A program made the translations under genes and the position numbers. Of a stretch of 30,837 nucleotides of DNA, positions 6,801 to 14,418 are shown piece by piece. Below the pieces are notes generated by a model. That model saw nothing but the letters and a program-made list of their open reading frames with translations, made no database searches and was not told where the DNA came from. Source of the DNA: Veillonellaceae bacterium (GTDB lineage: Bacteria; Bacillota; Negativicutes; Veillonellales; Veillonellaceae); contig CAAFQR010000051.1 of NCBI GenBank assembly GCA_900765165.1, positions 1 through 30,837 of the forward strand. The letters are read 5' to 3'. Position 1 is the stretch's first letter. Each line of letters starts with the position of its first letter.

Positions 6801-7128
6801 CGATGAGCTTATCGACCGTTTTGGCACGCCGTCTGAGCCGGTAGAACGGTTGCTCCGGGTGGCGCATATTCGCGAACGAGCTCGTGCCTTAGGTCTTAAG
6901 AGCCTCGTACTCCGCGGCGATGTGATGACCCTTAGCTGGGCCGATGACAGTCACATGAGCGACTGGGATATGGGCGCCGTTAGCGAAGCCTATTGGCGTC
7001 GCATGAAGTTCTCCGAAGGTAAGCCTACTACCTTGCGCTATCGCGTAAGCGGCTTGCCGGGCGATTCTATGCAGCTGGCCGAAGGTTTATTGACACAGTT
7101 AGAAAAGAAACAGGCTGTTGCCGTATAA
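3808..7128 (+). CDS. mfd: Transcription-repair coupling factor
   Basis: Mfd (1106 residues) displaces RNA polymerase stalled at DNA lesions and recruits UvrA. The order of domains fits: a UvrB-like N-terminal module (about 1-340), an RNA-polymerase-interacting Tudor/CarD-like domain (about 430-500, with PGDYVVHAVHGIGKY), a RecG-like superfamily 2 motor with Walker A GDVGFGKTEV near residue 586, the DEEQ box (LLVVDEEQRFGV) near 686, the ATPIPRTL and QMRGRVGRS motifs, and a C-terminal regulatory domain. The ATG at 3808 has only a weak binding site; AAAGGAG inside the frame lies 14 bases before a second ATG (3841), so the start is not certain. It heads a run of closely packed genes with the flippase and MazG. 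Confidence 0.96.
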   Translation: MTTYKGVRQITMKDWQALLNAYPAYAEAMASFSKPGRQVIYGVGSSQKPFLYSEAMKANGMRTTIVVVHDREHKEQWERDLAFLLPNVPVLPFPITEKVTFNTTARSLENRAAQMRALSALLNQEDVVVLATAEEASQHLPGPDALRTHGVHIATGDLVKRQDVLDRLVRIGYERTDQVEQRGHFSVRGDIVDVFAVNGENPYRIEFFDDEIDTIRTFDVTSQRSVDTVKSLTVMPFRVNDDEETASLLSYGGEGLIVYDEPVRIQDTLKAFLKEDATHGQNHYTVFDLWRTVKAKTEIAFTFMQQRLSGMGTFNPIGLQGKSMTSFERQIPLLTDEIKQWLSDDRQVVLVISNQQRREGVERALNDENIPYVESESLELTPKAVLVVKGLLTEGFELPHCKLVVVTEGNIFGRQKRKLRKKAPKGSEISYFTDLTPGDYVVHAVHGIGKYVGLKTIETDGIHKDYLEIAYAGTDRLFLPADNLDQLQKYIGNEGDVPKIHKMGGGEWRKIRNKAQKSIDDLAEKLVELYAQREVVDGFSFLPDQPWQQEFEEAFPYEETEDQLQAVKEIKESMEKPYPMDRLLCGDVGFGKTEVAMRAVFKAVLSGKQVAVLVPTTVLAQQHFQTFTERFAPFGAKVEVLNRFRSAGEKRDIIKRVAAGDIDVLIGTHALLNKKVQFRDLGLLVVDEEQRFGVAQKEKWKSWANSIDVLTLSATPIPRTLHMSLVGVREMSIITTPPEDRLPVQTYVVEYDMQLIADAIRREIQRGGQVYFVYNRVASIDHMAELLMAAMPNLRLAVAHGQMAGHEMENIMIDFYEGRFDVLLCTSIIETGLDIPNANTIIVYDADRLGLSQLYQMRGRVGRSRRRAYAYFMYRPDKMLSETAEKRLKAIEEFTELGAGFKLAMRDLEIRGAGNLLGSQQHGNIASVGFALYCSMLEEAIAKARKEELPKEKAPDPTIDLAVDAFIDDAYIGDAARKITLYQRLLGIKDEHTLNDFTDELIDRFGTPSEPVERLLRVAHIRERARALGLKSLVLRGDVMTLSWADDSHMSDWDMGAVSEAYWRRMKFSEGKPTTLRYRVSGLPGDSMQLAEGLLTQLEKKQAVAV

Positions 7129-7138
7129 GGGGGTACCG

Positions 7139-8749
7139 ATGAATCGATTCTTGAAAGGGGCTATGATTTTAACCATAGCCGGCATCGTCGTTAAAATCAT
7201 CGGCGCCTTCAGCAAGGTGTTGCTGGCCCGAATTTTAGGCGGCGAAGGCATTGGGCTCTATCAGATGGCCTATCCGATTTACCAGATTATCGTCAGCCTC
7301 GCTACGGCAGGCTTGCCGGTGGCCATTTCCATTATGGTCGCCGATAAATTAGCGCACGACGACATGTTGGGCGCGCACAAAGTATTTAAAGTGTCCGCCG
7401 GAATGTTATTCCTGTTAGGTGCGTTCTTCAGTATTCTCATGTTTGTATCGGCACCGTGGCTCGTTGCTCATGGCTGGGTGACGGATAGCCGCAGTTTACC
7501 GGCCTTAATGGCGCTGGCACCGGCGATTTTAGTGGTCACCGTGCTCAGCTGTTTGCGCGGTTATTTCCAAGGTTTTCAGGACATGTTGCCAACCGGGTTA
7601 TCTCAGGTAGCGGAACAATTTTTCCGCGTTGTGTGCATGGTGGGCCTGGCGTGGTGGCTCATGCCGAAGGGCCTTTCGTGGGCTGCTGCGGGCGCTACGT
7701 TTGCGACGCTACCGGGCGTTGTCGCCGGTTTGATGGTGCTCTTGTATTTCTATCGACGTCAGAAAACGGTGCGTCAGGAACGCTTAGCAGTGCAGAATCC
7801 GGACGCTATCGCCGAGTCGTCGCTGCGCATTATGAAGCGCATGTTCTGGCTTGCCATTCCGGTGTCCTTGGCCAATATTATGATGCCTATCGTGTCCGGT
7901 ATTGACCTTGGCGTCGTGCCGCGCCGCTTAATCGAAACCGGTTACTCGGTGCGCGAAGCAACGACGTTATTTGGGTATTTAACGGGTATGGCTACGTCGT
8001 TGGTAAACCTGCCTATCATCCTTACCACGTCGCTAGCAGCTAGCCTCGTGCCGGCCGTATCGGAAGCGTACGCAAAGGGCGATAAGGGCGAAATTTTGAA
8101 TCGTAGCCGCGTGGCTATGAAGATTACCTTGGTTATTACCGTGCCGGCCTTCATTGGCCTTTGCGTATTGGCTACGCCGATTTCGGAGCTCTTATATGCG
8201 ACACCGCACGCCGGTGGACCGATTGCGGTTATGAGTCTCAGTATCCTCTTGCTGGGCATTCAGCAGGTTACGACCGGCATTTTGCAGGGCCTTGGTCATA
8301 CGGCTATTCCGATGATTAATCTCTGCGTCGGTACAGCGCTCAAAATCCCGTTGAGCTGGTATTTAACGGGCTTGCCGGAGCTGGGCATTCGCGGTGCTGC
8401 GTGGTCCACGAACATCGACTTCGGTCTGGCAGCGATACTCAATATTTGGTTTGTTCGTCGCTACATTGGCTATAAATTTGCGTGGGGCGACACGATTAAG
8501 ATTCTGTTCTCTGCCTTGGCTATGGGCGGCGCGGCGTACTTGCTCTACGATTTCGGCAAGTCCGTGCTAGGTCATTCCGCCGCTGTTGGGCTGGCTATTA
8601 TCGTAGCCGTTGTGGTTTACGGCGCCGGTTTGTTGGTGACGAAAGCCATGAATGACAGCGAGCTGCAGGCAATGCCGTTTATCGGCAAGCGCTTGGCTCG
8701 TCGCAAAGCCGCGAAGGCAGCGAATAACGACACGAACGAGGAGGTGTAA
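7139..8749 (+). CDS. SpoVB/MurJ-type polysaccharide or lipid II flippase (MOP superfamily)
   Basis: A 536-residue membrane protein with about 12-14 hydrophobic segments. The opening, FLKGAMILTIAGIVVKIIGAF followed by a GLYQMAYPIYQ phrase, is typical of the SpoVB/YabM branch of the Polysacc_synt family, which flips lipid-linked cell-wall precursors or oligosaccharides. The ATG at 7139 follows AAGGGGG (7128-7134) by four bases; a longer frame from 7118 would overlap mfd and lacks a site. Ten bases separate it from mfd and two from MazG. The same order (mfd, flippase, MazG) exists in Bacillus, so it is probably ancestral to Firmicutes. In a non-sporulating diderm the likely role is general envelope precursor export; the exact substrate is unknown. 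Confidence 0.88.
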   Translation: MNRFLKGAMILTIAGIVVKIIGAFSKVLLARILGGEGIGLYQMAYPIYQIIVSLATAGLPVAISIMVADKLAHDDMLGAHKVFKVSAGMLFLLGAFFSILMFVSAPWLVAHGWVTDSRSLPALMALAPAILVVTVLSCLRGYFQGFQDMLPTGLSQVAEQFFRVVCMVGLAWWLMPKGLSWAAAGATFATLPGVVAGLMVLLYFYRRQKTVRQERLAVQNPDAIAESSLRIMKRMFWLAIPVSLANIMMPIVSGIDLGVVPRRLIETGYSVREATTLFGYLTGMATSLVNLPIILTTSLAASLVPAVSEAYAKGDKGEILNRSRVAMKITLVITVPAFIGLCVLATPISELLYATPHAGGPIAVMSLSILLLGIQQVTTGILQGLGHTAIPMINLCVGTALKIPLSWYLTGLPELGIRGAAWSTNIDFGLAAILNIWFVRRYIGYKFAWGDTIKILFSALAMGGAAYLLYDFGKSVLGHSAAVGLAIIVAVVVYGAGLLVTKAMNDSELQAMPFIGKRLARRKAAKAANNDTNEEV

Positions 8750-8751
8750 CG

Positions 8752-9894
8752 ATGTCCATACGAGAAACCGGTGTGTTGGTAACCGGCTTAGGGCTGGAAC
8801 CGGAAAATGGTTTGTATACGGTAGGTGCTGATCGAGTGGACCGAATCCCCTTCGATAGTATGGAAGCGGTGCTTATCACTAATGTTACGGCGGCTACGGT
8901 GGCTTCTGTGGCCGCCGTGGTGCGTCTTCGCTTTGGCGCGGCGCGCTCCATGGTGTGGGCGGCGTACACGAATACGGACGTCATCTATCGCGTAGCGGCC
9001 AATGGTGATGACGTAGAGGCTTCCTGGCCTGACGCTTCTGAAATAAACACCACCGATGCGTATAAAATGGCGTTAGTCATTGCTAGCGCTGATGCGGCGA
9101 AACCGGAGCCCTTTACGCTGGCACCGCTGCGCGATGTGGTAGCGGCATTACGGGCACCCGATGGCTGTCCGTGGGACCGCTTGCAGACCCACAGCACGTT
9201 GCGCCGGTATTTGCTAGAAGAAGTGTATGAAATTTTAGACGCTATCGACAACAATGACGTAGCAAATCTAAAAGAAGAATTAGGCGATGTATTACTGCAA
9301 ATCGTATTCCATGCGCGCCTAGCCGAGGAGCGTGGTGATTTCACCGTACAGGATGTTATCGACAACGTAACGGATAAGATGATACGCCGTCATCCCCATG
9401 TGTTCGGTGACGCCGATAGTCGCAGTATTGCTGCGATTTCCCTCAATTGGGAAGCGATTAAGGCAAAAGAGCCCGGACACAAGCGAAAAGGCCTTTTAGA
9501 CGGCGTTTCTAAAGGCTTACCGGCCTTGATGGCGGCCCAGAAGCTACAGGAAAAAGCAGCGAAGGTGGGCTTCGATTGGCCCGCTGTAGAGCCTGTTTGG
9601 GACAAATTGTATGAAGAAATTCAAGAATTTAAGGCCGCAATTGCAGAAAAAAATAGTGAACATGCGGAATTAGAGGCAGGAGATGTGCTTTTCTCCTTGA
9701 TTAATCTGTTCAGATGGTATAAAATAGGCGGTGAAAATGCACTGAACCGCACCAATACCAAGTTCCGCAGGCGTTTCGCTTATGTAGAAGCGTGCGTCAA
9801 TCGTCAGGGTAACGATTGGCGAAAATTTACTGCTGATGAACTGGATTCCTTTTGGGAAGCGGCTAAGGCGTCAGAAAAAGGACATTCTGTGTAA
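8752..9894 (+). CDS. mazG: MazG-type nucleoside triphosphate pyrophosphohydrolase with a reduced N-terminal domain
   Basis: Hydrolyses nucleoside triphosphates to monophosphate and pyrophosphate, a nucleotide-pool cleaning step. Two MazG modules are visible in 380 residues: the first has LLEEVYEILD and EELGDVLLQIVFHARLAEE (about 155-195) and the second EEIQEFK with ELEAGDVLFSLINLFRW (about 285-325); both keep the ExxE and GD metal-binding residues. RAPDGCPWDRLQTH marks the start of the first. In Firmicutes YabN proteins a tetrapyrrole-methylase domain of roughly 220 residues precedes these modules; here only about 120 residues remain, without the GxGPGD motif. GAGGAGGTG within the end of the flippase gene provides the binding site. 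Confidence 0.9.
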   Translation: MSIRETGVLVTGLGLEPENGLYTVGADRVDRIPFDSMEAVLITNVTAATVASVAAVVRLRFGAARSMVWAAYTNTDVIYRVAANGDDVEASWPDASEINTTDAYKMALVIASADAAKPEPFTLAPLRDVVAALRAPDGCPWDRLQTHSTLRRYLLEEVYEILDAIDNNDVANLKEELGDVLLQIVFHARLAEERGDFTVQDVIDNVTDKMIRRHPHVFGDADSRSIAAISLNWEAIKAKEPGHKRKGLLDGVSKGLPALMAAQKLQEKAAKVGFDWPAVEPVWDKLYEEIQEFKAAIAEKNSEHAELEAGDVLFSLINLFRWYKIGGENALNRTNTKFRRRFAYVEACVNRQGNDWRKFTADELDSFWEAAKASEKGHSV

Positions 9895-9914
9895 GCTTGC
9901 GTATTAGGTGCAAG

Positions 9915-9943
9915 GTAACAAATGAATGGATAAAGTCTATTAT
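9915..9943 (+). promoter_or_regulatory. Possible promoter of the HU gene
   Basis: GTAACA (9915-9920), a 17-base spacer and TATTAT (9938-9943). The -35 is weak. HU genes are usually strongly expressed from their own promoter and this is the best candidate in the 65-base gap. Confidence 0.35.
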
Positions 9944-9959
9944 TTAAGGAGGTTCTGTC

Positions 9960-10259
9960 ATGAATAAAACAGAATTAATCACCGTTGTAGCTCAGAAAAC
10001 CGATTTGTCTAAGAGAGATGCTGAACGCGTCGTAAAAACCGTATTTGATACGATCACTGAAGAATTAGCAAAAGGTGACAAAGTTCAGGTTATCGGCTTC
10101 GGTACTTTCGAAGTTCGTGAACGTCAGGCTCGCGAAGGTCGCAACCCGCAGAATGGTGAATCCATCACAATCGCTGCTTCCAAATCCCCGGCTTTCAAAG
10201 CAGGCAAACAGTTGAAAGACAAAGTTAACGCTGACAAACCGAAACTTCGCAAAAAATAA
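9960..10259 (+). CDS. hup: HU-family DNA-binding protein
   Basis: A 99-residue nucleoid protein that binds and bends DNA as a dimer. It matches HU throughout: MNKTELI start, the GDKVQVIGFGTFEVRER strand region, the DNA-binding arm with GRNPQNGESITI, and SPAFKAGKQLKDKV near the end. The tail NADKPKLRKK is a slightly extended basic end. A strong binding site AAGGAGG (9946-9952) stands seven bases before the ATG. Two terminator hairpins follow, so the gene is probably transcribed alone or as the end of the mfd run. Its position behind mazG is common in Firmicutes. Confidence 0.97.
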   Translation: MNKTELITVVAQKTDLSKRDAERVVKTVFDTITEELAKGDKVQVIGFGTFEVRERQAREGRNPQNGESITIAASKSPAFKAGKQLKDKVNADKPKLRKK

Positions 10260-10272
10260 TATTGAACAGAAG

Positions 10273-10298
10273 GAACCCTCGTAAGAGGGTTCTTTTTT
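10273..10298 (+). terminator. Terminator of hup
   Basis: A perfect eight-pair GC-rich stem (10273-10280 with 10285-10292), a GTAA loop and six T residues. Confidence 0.92.
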
Positions 10299-10300
10299 AT

Positions 10301-10323
10301 TGCCTGATGAGGCATTTCATTTT
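10301..10323 (+). terminator. Second hairpin behind hup
   Basis: TGCCT (10301-10305) pairs with AGGCA (10310-10314) and TTTCATTTT follows; probably a back-up terminator. Confidence 0.5.
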
Positions 10324-10372
10324 ACAATCGTTATAGGTAGAGGAGATTCAAGCCCACGGCGGCCCACAAGTG

Positions 10373-10381
10373 TGGTATAAT
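10373..10381 (+). promoter_or_regulatory. Extended -10 promoter of the glycosyltransferase gene
   Basis: TGG-TATAAT (10373-10381) is a full extended -10 element with no good -35. It lies 22 bases before the start codon, so the leader is very short. Confidence 0.6.
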
Positions 10382-10403
10382 AACGGCAGAGAAGGAGATG
10401 GCG

Positions 10404-11567
10404 ATGAGTAAGCAACCTATAGAAAAAGTGCTCATTGTGTCCGCGTCCATTGGTACCGGTCATACACAAGCAGCGCGAGCAATAGAAGAATATTGGAGTC
10501 AACTGAATCCGAACGCCGTTATAACCCACATAGACTTTTTGGAAACGGATACGTTTTCCTTTGATAACCTGTTGAAGGAAACGTACATTAAGATGATTGA
10601 CGTGTTCCCCATGATGTACGACATGGTGTACCGCCTGTCCAAAGGGGAACGCAAGGGCGGCTTGATGCAAACCGTGCTGGCGTGGCTGTTAAAGAGCCGC
10701 ATGCTGAAGCTGATCAATAAAGAAAAGCCGGACGTGGTTATCTTTACGCACCCGTTCCCCTGTGGCGCTGCGTGCATTTTGAAGCGTCAAAATCTAATCG
10801 ACGTGCCGCTGGTGGCGGTCATTACCGATTTTGCGGTCCATCAATTTTGGATTTATAAGCAGGTGGACGCGTACTACGTAGGCACCGAAGCGATGGTGTC
10901 GGAGCTGGTGAAATCAGGCATTGAACCGAAGCGCATCAAGGTTACCGGTATTCCGGTACGACGGAATTTCTTTACCCATCAGCTGACGGAGTATAAAATC
11001 GGTTCGCCGGTCCGTGCATTGATCATGGGCGGCGGCTTAGGCCTTGGCTGTTTAGAAGAGGCCTTGCGACGTCTCGATGAGGTGAAGGAACTGGATGAAC
11101 TGGTGGTCGTCACAGGCCGCAACACAGCGCTTTATGAAGCTCTCGTCGATATGCGAGAATCCATGAAGACGCCGACGCGCATCTTTGGGTATACGACCGA
11201 GATTCCTACGTTGATGCGGGACGCGGCGATTTTGGTGACGAAGCCAGGGGCGCTAACCTGTATGGAAGCGGTTACCGTAGGGATTCCTATGGTCTTCTTT
11301 AGCGCCATTCCGGGCCAAGAGGAAGCCAATGCGCTCTTGATGGAGCAAAAGGGCTGTGGTCGCTGGGCTCGCGACATTCATAACCTGGATGACGTGGTGA
11401 CGGCGCTCCTTATCAATCCGGAACGGCTAGGGGCCATGTCGGACAATGAACGCAATTGGCACGTTGATGGTGCTGCCAATATTGTGCAGTCTATTCGGGC
11501 TCATTTAATGCCATCTGCTGAGGCGACGGCCTCTAATGATAAAATTGTATACGATGTAGTTAAATAG
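10404..11567 (+). CDS. MGDG-synthase-like glycosyltransferase (GT28, UgtP-like)
   Basis: A 387-residue cytosolic or membrane-associated glycosyltransferase of the monogalactosyldiacylglycerol synthase/UgtP group, which adds a hexose from a UDP-sugar to diacylglycerol. The N-terminal MGDG_synth domain starts with the VSASIGTGHTQAARAI phrase, and the C-terminal GT-B domain has the nucleotide-sugar site LVTKPGALTCMEAV (about 276-290). The ATG at 10404 is chosen because AAGGAG (10392-10397) lies six bases before it; an ATG at 10398 would touch the binding site. It is followed 26 bases later by a small acidic protein gene. The sugar and acceptor cannot be told from sequence. Confidence 0.87.
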   Translation: MSKQPIEKVLIVSASIGTGHTQAARAIEEYWSQLNPNAVITHIDFLETDTFSFDNLLKETYIKMIDVFPMMYDMVYRLSKGERKGGLMQTVLAWLLKSRMLKLINKEKPDVVIFTHPFPCGAACILKRQNLIDVPLVAVITDFAVHQFWIYKQVDAYYVGTEAMVSELVKSGIEPKRIKVTGIPVRRNFFTHQLTEYKIGSPVRALIMGGGLGLGCLEEALRRLDEVKELDELVVVTGRNTALYEALVDMRESMKTPTRIFGYTTEIPTLMRDAAILVTKPGALTCMEAVTVGIPMVFFSAIPGQEEANALLMEQKGCGRWARDIHNLDDVVTALLINPERLGAMSDNERNWHVDGAANIVQSIRAHLMPSAEATASNDKIVYDVVK

Positions 11568-11593
11568 TGTGATATTCACAGAGGAGGATTTCC

Positions 11594-11929
11594 ATGGACA
11601 GTGACGCGGTTGAGTCGTTTTACGAAAATTTAGGGTTTGAGTATGTTTCTATTGACGACCGAGATACGTTATTTTACGAAATCGATGATACGGGCCGCTA
11701 TGCGACCATTACCGATGAAGACGGCCGTGTGCCGGAATCGTTGAAGACGCCGATTATCTTTACCCTTTATGATGAAAATGATTCGTTTCAGTGGAGCGTG
11801 ACTATCGAAGATTCCGAATATTTCGGTGAGCTGTTTACGCGATTTGACGATGTAGAAGAGTTGTTGAGTACGTTGAAGGATATTCGCCAGGAAAACATGG
11901 CACGCTTTGACGAAAGCTTCAACCAATAA
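11594..11929 (+). CDS. Conserved-looking acidic protein of unknown function
   Basis: A 111-residue acidic soluble protein with no signal or membrane segment. It reads as alternating short strands (YVSIDDRDTLFYEIDD, PIIFTLYDENDSFQWSVTIED) and a C-terminal helix (VEELLSTLKDIRQENMARF). It has the size and acidity of DUF1292/YrzB-type proteins, but I do not see their characteristic motifs and do not assign it. GAGGAGG (11581-11587) gives a strong start. It lies between the glycosyltransferase and the ABC-F gene, which begins 11 bases after its stop, so the three are probably transcribed together. Confidence 0.8.
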   Translation: MDSDAVESFYENLGFEYVSIDDRDTLFYEIDDTGRYATITDEDGRVPESLKTPIIFTLYDENDSFQWSVTIEDSEYFGELFTRFDDVEELLSTLKDIRQENMARFDESFNQ

Positions 11930-11939
11930 GCGGTGTTTT

Positions 11940-13922
11940 ATGAATGTTGTATCTTTACAAAATGTAGAAAAATCCTATGGTACGCGTCTCCTCTTCAAGG
12001 ATGTGAATCTTACCTTAACGGATTCGGAGCGCGTTGGCTTAATCGGTGTTAATGGCACCGGTAAGTCCACGTTCCTGCAAATGGTAGCTGGTCTTGGTGA
12101 GCCTGATAAGGGCACTATTGAGCGCAACGGTAAGGCGTTAGTGTACTATTTGCCACAGAATCCGGAATTTGAAGAGGATGCGTCGTTACTTGAAAATATT
12201 TTCCTCGCCGGTCATCCGGTGCCGGAATTGGTCCGTGCCTATGAAAAGGCGGCTCGTGAAGACGAAGGCGGACCGAAGTATTTGCGATTGTTAGAGCGTA
12301 TGGATGCTGAAGGCGGCTGGGAGCTGGAACAGCAAGGCCGCACGATTTTATCTAAATTAGGATTCACCGACGTGACGAAGCCTGTAAAGCATTTGTCCGG
12401 CGGGCAACGGCGACGCTTGGCTTTAGGCCAGGCGTTGTTGTATCCTTGTGACTTATTGCTCCTGGATGAACCGACGAACCATTTAGATGAAGCCAGCATC
12501 GAATGGCTTGAAAAATATTTATTGGCGCGCAAGGGCGGTGTGCTACTGAGTACGCATGACCGCTATTTTCTTGATGCGGTATGCGGTAGCATGCTGGAGC
12601 TTTCGAATCGCCGGTTCTACCGGTACGAAGGTAATTACGAAGATTACTTGCGCTTAAAGGCAGACCGTGAGGAACGAGAAGCGGCGACGGAAGAAAAACG
12701 CCGTCAGTTCTTGAAGCGCGAGCTGGCGTGGGTTCGCCGTGGCGCGCAGGCACGGTCTACAAAACAGAAGGCTCGTTTGCAGCGTTTTGAAGCCTTGAAG
12801 GCTATGGAAAATCGTCGCAAAACCGATACGTTGACGCCTATCGAGTTATCCAGCCGCTTAGGCAAGACGGTCTTTGATATTGAGCACTTAAGCTTCGCCA
12901 TGGGCAATCAGCCCATTGTGGTTGATTTCACCTATCATGTGACCCGTCACGACCGTATCGGTATTGTAGGGCCTAATGGCATTGGTAAGTCCTGTTTTAT
13001 GCGCCTCTTAGAGGGCACGTATACGCCGCAAGGCGGTACGGTTGGGCGCGGTGAAACGGTGCGTATAGCGCATTTTACGCAGGAATTGCCGGAATTCGAT
13101 GAAGACATGCGCGTCCTCGATTATATTCGGGAGGACCATCGCTATTTAGTGTTAGGCGATGGTAGCACGCTCAGTGCCGGCCAAGTGCTGGAACGATTCC
13201 TCTTCACGCCGGAGCTTCACGGTGTTCCTATTCGTAAGCTGTCCGGTGGGGAACGACGTCGTCTGTACCTGCTGAAATTACTCATGGGCGCACCTAACGT
13301 GCTCCTGTTAGACGAACCTACCAATGATTTAGATATCCCTACCCTAGAGATATTGGAAGATTTTTTGGACTCCTTTGGTGGCGTAGTTATCACTGTTTCC
13401 CATGACCGATACTTTTTGGACCGCGTTGTAGATCGACTGTTTGTCTTCACCGGCAGCGGTCATATTCGCATCGTTCACGGCGCTTACTCCGAGTATCAAG
13501 AGGAGCAGGAACAGGCCGAACAGGCGCTTCGCGAGGAAGAAGCGAAGGCCGGTGGCAACCGCAATAGAAGTGATAAGCAAGGTGGGAACGCAGCAGCTAA
13601 CGGTAGCAAGGATTCGACTCCCCTTGGTGCCGATGACAGCAGCGATTCATTACAAGCTAGTAAAAATGCGGATTTAGATACTAAAAGCGAAGAGGCTAAA
13701 CCTGTTAAACCGTTGACCAAAATCGAGCGGGAGCATATGGGGGAATTGGAACGGGAAATTGCGTCTTTAGAAGGTTTATTGAAAGCGTACGACGCTATGC
13801 TGATGCAAGTTGGTGATGACTATAATCAAGCACAGCAAATCATGAATGATAAAGCTGAAAAAGAGGCAGAATTACAGGCTAAAACCGACAAATGGATGGC
13901 CTTAGCAGAACGCGATTTATGA
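11940..13922 (+). CDS. uup: ABC-F family ATPase, Uup type
   Basis: A soluble tandem-ATPase of 660 residues without membrane segments, the mark of ABC-F ribosome-associated proteins. First ATPase: Walker A GVNGTGKST (36-44), signature LSGGQRRR (about 151), Walker B LLLLDEPTNHLD (about 170-181). Second ATPase: GPNGIGKSC (about 343), signature LSGGERRR (about 434), LLLDEPTNDLD (about 455). DEPTNDLDIPTLEILEDF and the C-terminal coiled coil (about 590-660, LTKIEREHMGELEREI onwards) point to Uup, which binds branched DNA and acts on ribosomes. A low-complexity Ser/Asp/Asn/Lys linker (about 540-600) precedes the coiled coil. The ATG at 11940 fits the family start; an upstream ATG (11907) lies inside the preceding gene. 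Confidence 0.92.
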   Translation: MNVVSLQNVEKSYGTRLLFKDVNLTLTDSERVGLIGVNGTGKSTFLQMVAGLGEPDKGTIERNGKALVYYLPQNPEFEEDASLLENIFLAGHPVPELVRAYEKAAREDEGGPKYLRLLERMDAEGGWELEQQGRTILSKLGFTDVTKPVKHLSGGQRRRLALGQALLYPCDLLLLDEPTNHLDEASIEWLEKYLLARKGGVLLSTHDRYFLDAVCGSMLELSNRRFYRYEGNYEDYLRLKADREEREAATEEKRRQFLKRELAWVRRGAQARSTKQKARLQRFEALKAMENRRKTDTLTPIELSSRLGKTVFDIEHLSFAMGNQPIVVDFTYHVTRHDRIGIVGPNGIGKSCFMRLLEGTYTPQGGTVGRGETVRIAHFTQELPEFDEDMRVLDYIREDHRYLVLGDGSTLSAGQVLERFLFTPELHGVPIRKLSGGERRRLYLLKLLMGAPNVLLLDEPTNDLDIPTLEILEDFLDSFGGVVITVSHDRYFLDRVVDRLFVFTGSGHIRIVHGAYSEYQEEQEQAEQALREEEAKAGGNRNRSDKQGGNAAANGSKDSTPLGADDSSDSLQASKNADLDTKSEEAKPVKPLTKIEREHMGELEREIASLEGLLKAYDAMLMQVGDDYNQAQQIMNDKAEKEAELQAKTDKWMALAERDL

Positions 13923-13981
13923 ATAAAATTAATAAAAACACGAATCGTGTAAATAAAAATTGTAAATTTAAGTCATTATAA

Positions 13982-14010
13982 TTGAATAAACATCTTGAAT
14001 AGTATATACT
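13982..14010 (+). promoter_or_regulatory. Promoter of the small basic protein gene
   Basis: TTGAAT (13982-13987), a 17-base spacer and TATACT (14005-14010), in an AT-rich gap and 79 bases before the start codon. Confidence 0.65.
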
Positions 14011-14088
14011 GTAAATAGGAATCGAAATGGTTGAGTAGCAAAATATGGCGTGGTTTTGGTTAAATCGTATCCCGAGGGAGGAATTGTT

Positions 14089-14271
14089 ATGAAAGGAAAT
14101 AACAAGTGGGGCGGCAAACGCGCCGGTGCAGGCCGCAAAAAATCACTCTTTGAACGTAAAGGCAGAACCTTTCGTTTAACCGACGCTGAGTTTTTAGAAG
14201 TAAAACCGTTAATCGATGCTGTGCGCCGACGCACGGAAGAAGCTGCTTCGGCAGCAACTAAAGGGCGCTAG
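14089..14271 (+). CDS. Small basic protein with a GGKRxGAGRKK motif
   Basis: A 60-residue, highly basic protein. The N-terminal stretch WGGKRAGAGRKKS resembles an AT-hook-like or phage-type nucleic-acid-binding motif, followed by a strand FRLTDAEF and a helix (LEVKPLIDAVRRRTEEA), a layout like short plasmid or phage DNA-binding proteins. GGGAGG (14076-14081) lies seven bases before the ATG at 14089; the frame can be extended upstream to 14050 but without a site. Its own promoter is at 13982-14010. Function unknown; DNA or RNA binding is an inference from charge and motif. Confidence 0.72.
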   Translation: MKGNNKWGGKRAGAGRKKSLFERKGRTFRLTDAEFLEVKPLIDAVRRRTEEAASAATKGR

Positions 14272-14275
14272 GCCG

Positions 14276-14303
14276 TTGAGGACAGCTTGGTATTATTTAT
14301 TAT
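14276..14303 (+). promoter_or_regulatory. Possible promoter of the DnaA-like AAA+ gene
   Basis: TTGAGG (14276-14281), a 16-base spacer and TATTAT (14298-14303), just after the previous stop codon. An AGCTTG/CAAGCT inverted repeat (14284-14289/14305-14310) brackets the -10. Confidence 0.4.
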
Positions 14304-14369
14304 TCAAGCTTGGGGAAGTCCGGGTAGTTTTGAGGCCACTCGGCATTAGAATTGGATAGGCATATTGGG

Positions 14370-14400
14370 AGTCGGCAATCCGCGGGGATTGCCGACTTTG
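14370..14400 (+). terminator. Terminator-like hairpin in front of the AAA+ gene
   Basis: A perfect twelve-pair stem (14370-14381 with 14386-14397) and loop GCGG, followed by TTTGATT. It ends 20 bases before the start codon of the next gene, so it either ends the upstream unit or controls read-through into the AAA+ gene. Confidence 0.6.
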
Positions 14401-14418
14401 ATTGTGAGGCAAAGAACT

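Noticed and set aside
7633..7905. Alternate-frame open frame inside the flippase gene
   Set aside because: It is a shadow of the clear membrane-protein frame and has no start signal.
11907..11939. N-terminal extension of the ABC-F protein
   Set aside because: It overlaps the end of the preceding gene; the ATG at 11940 matches the usual start of the family.
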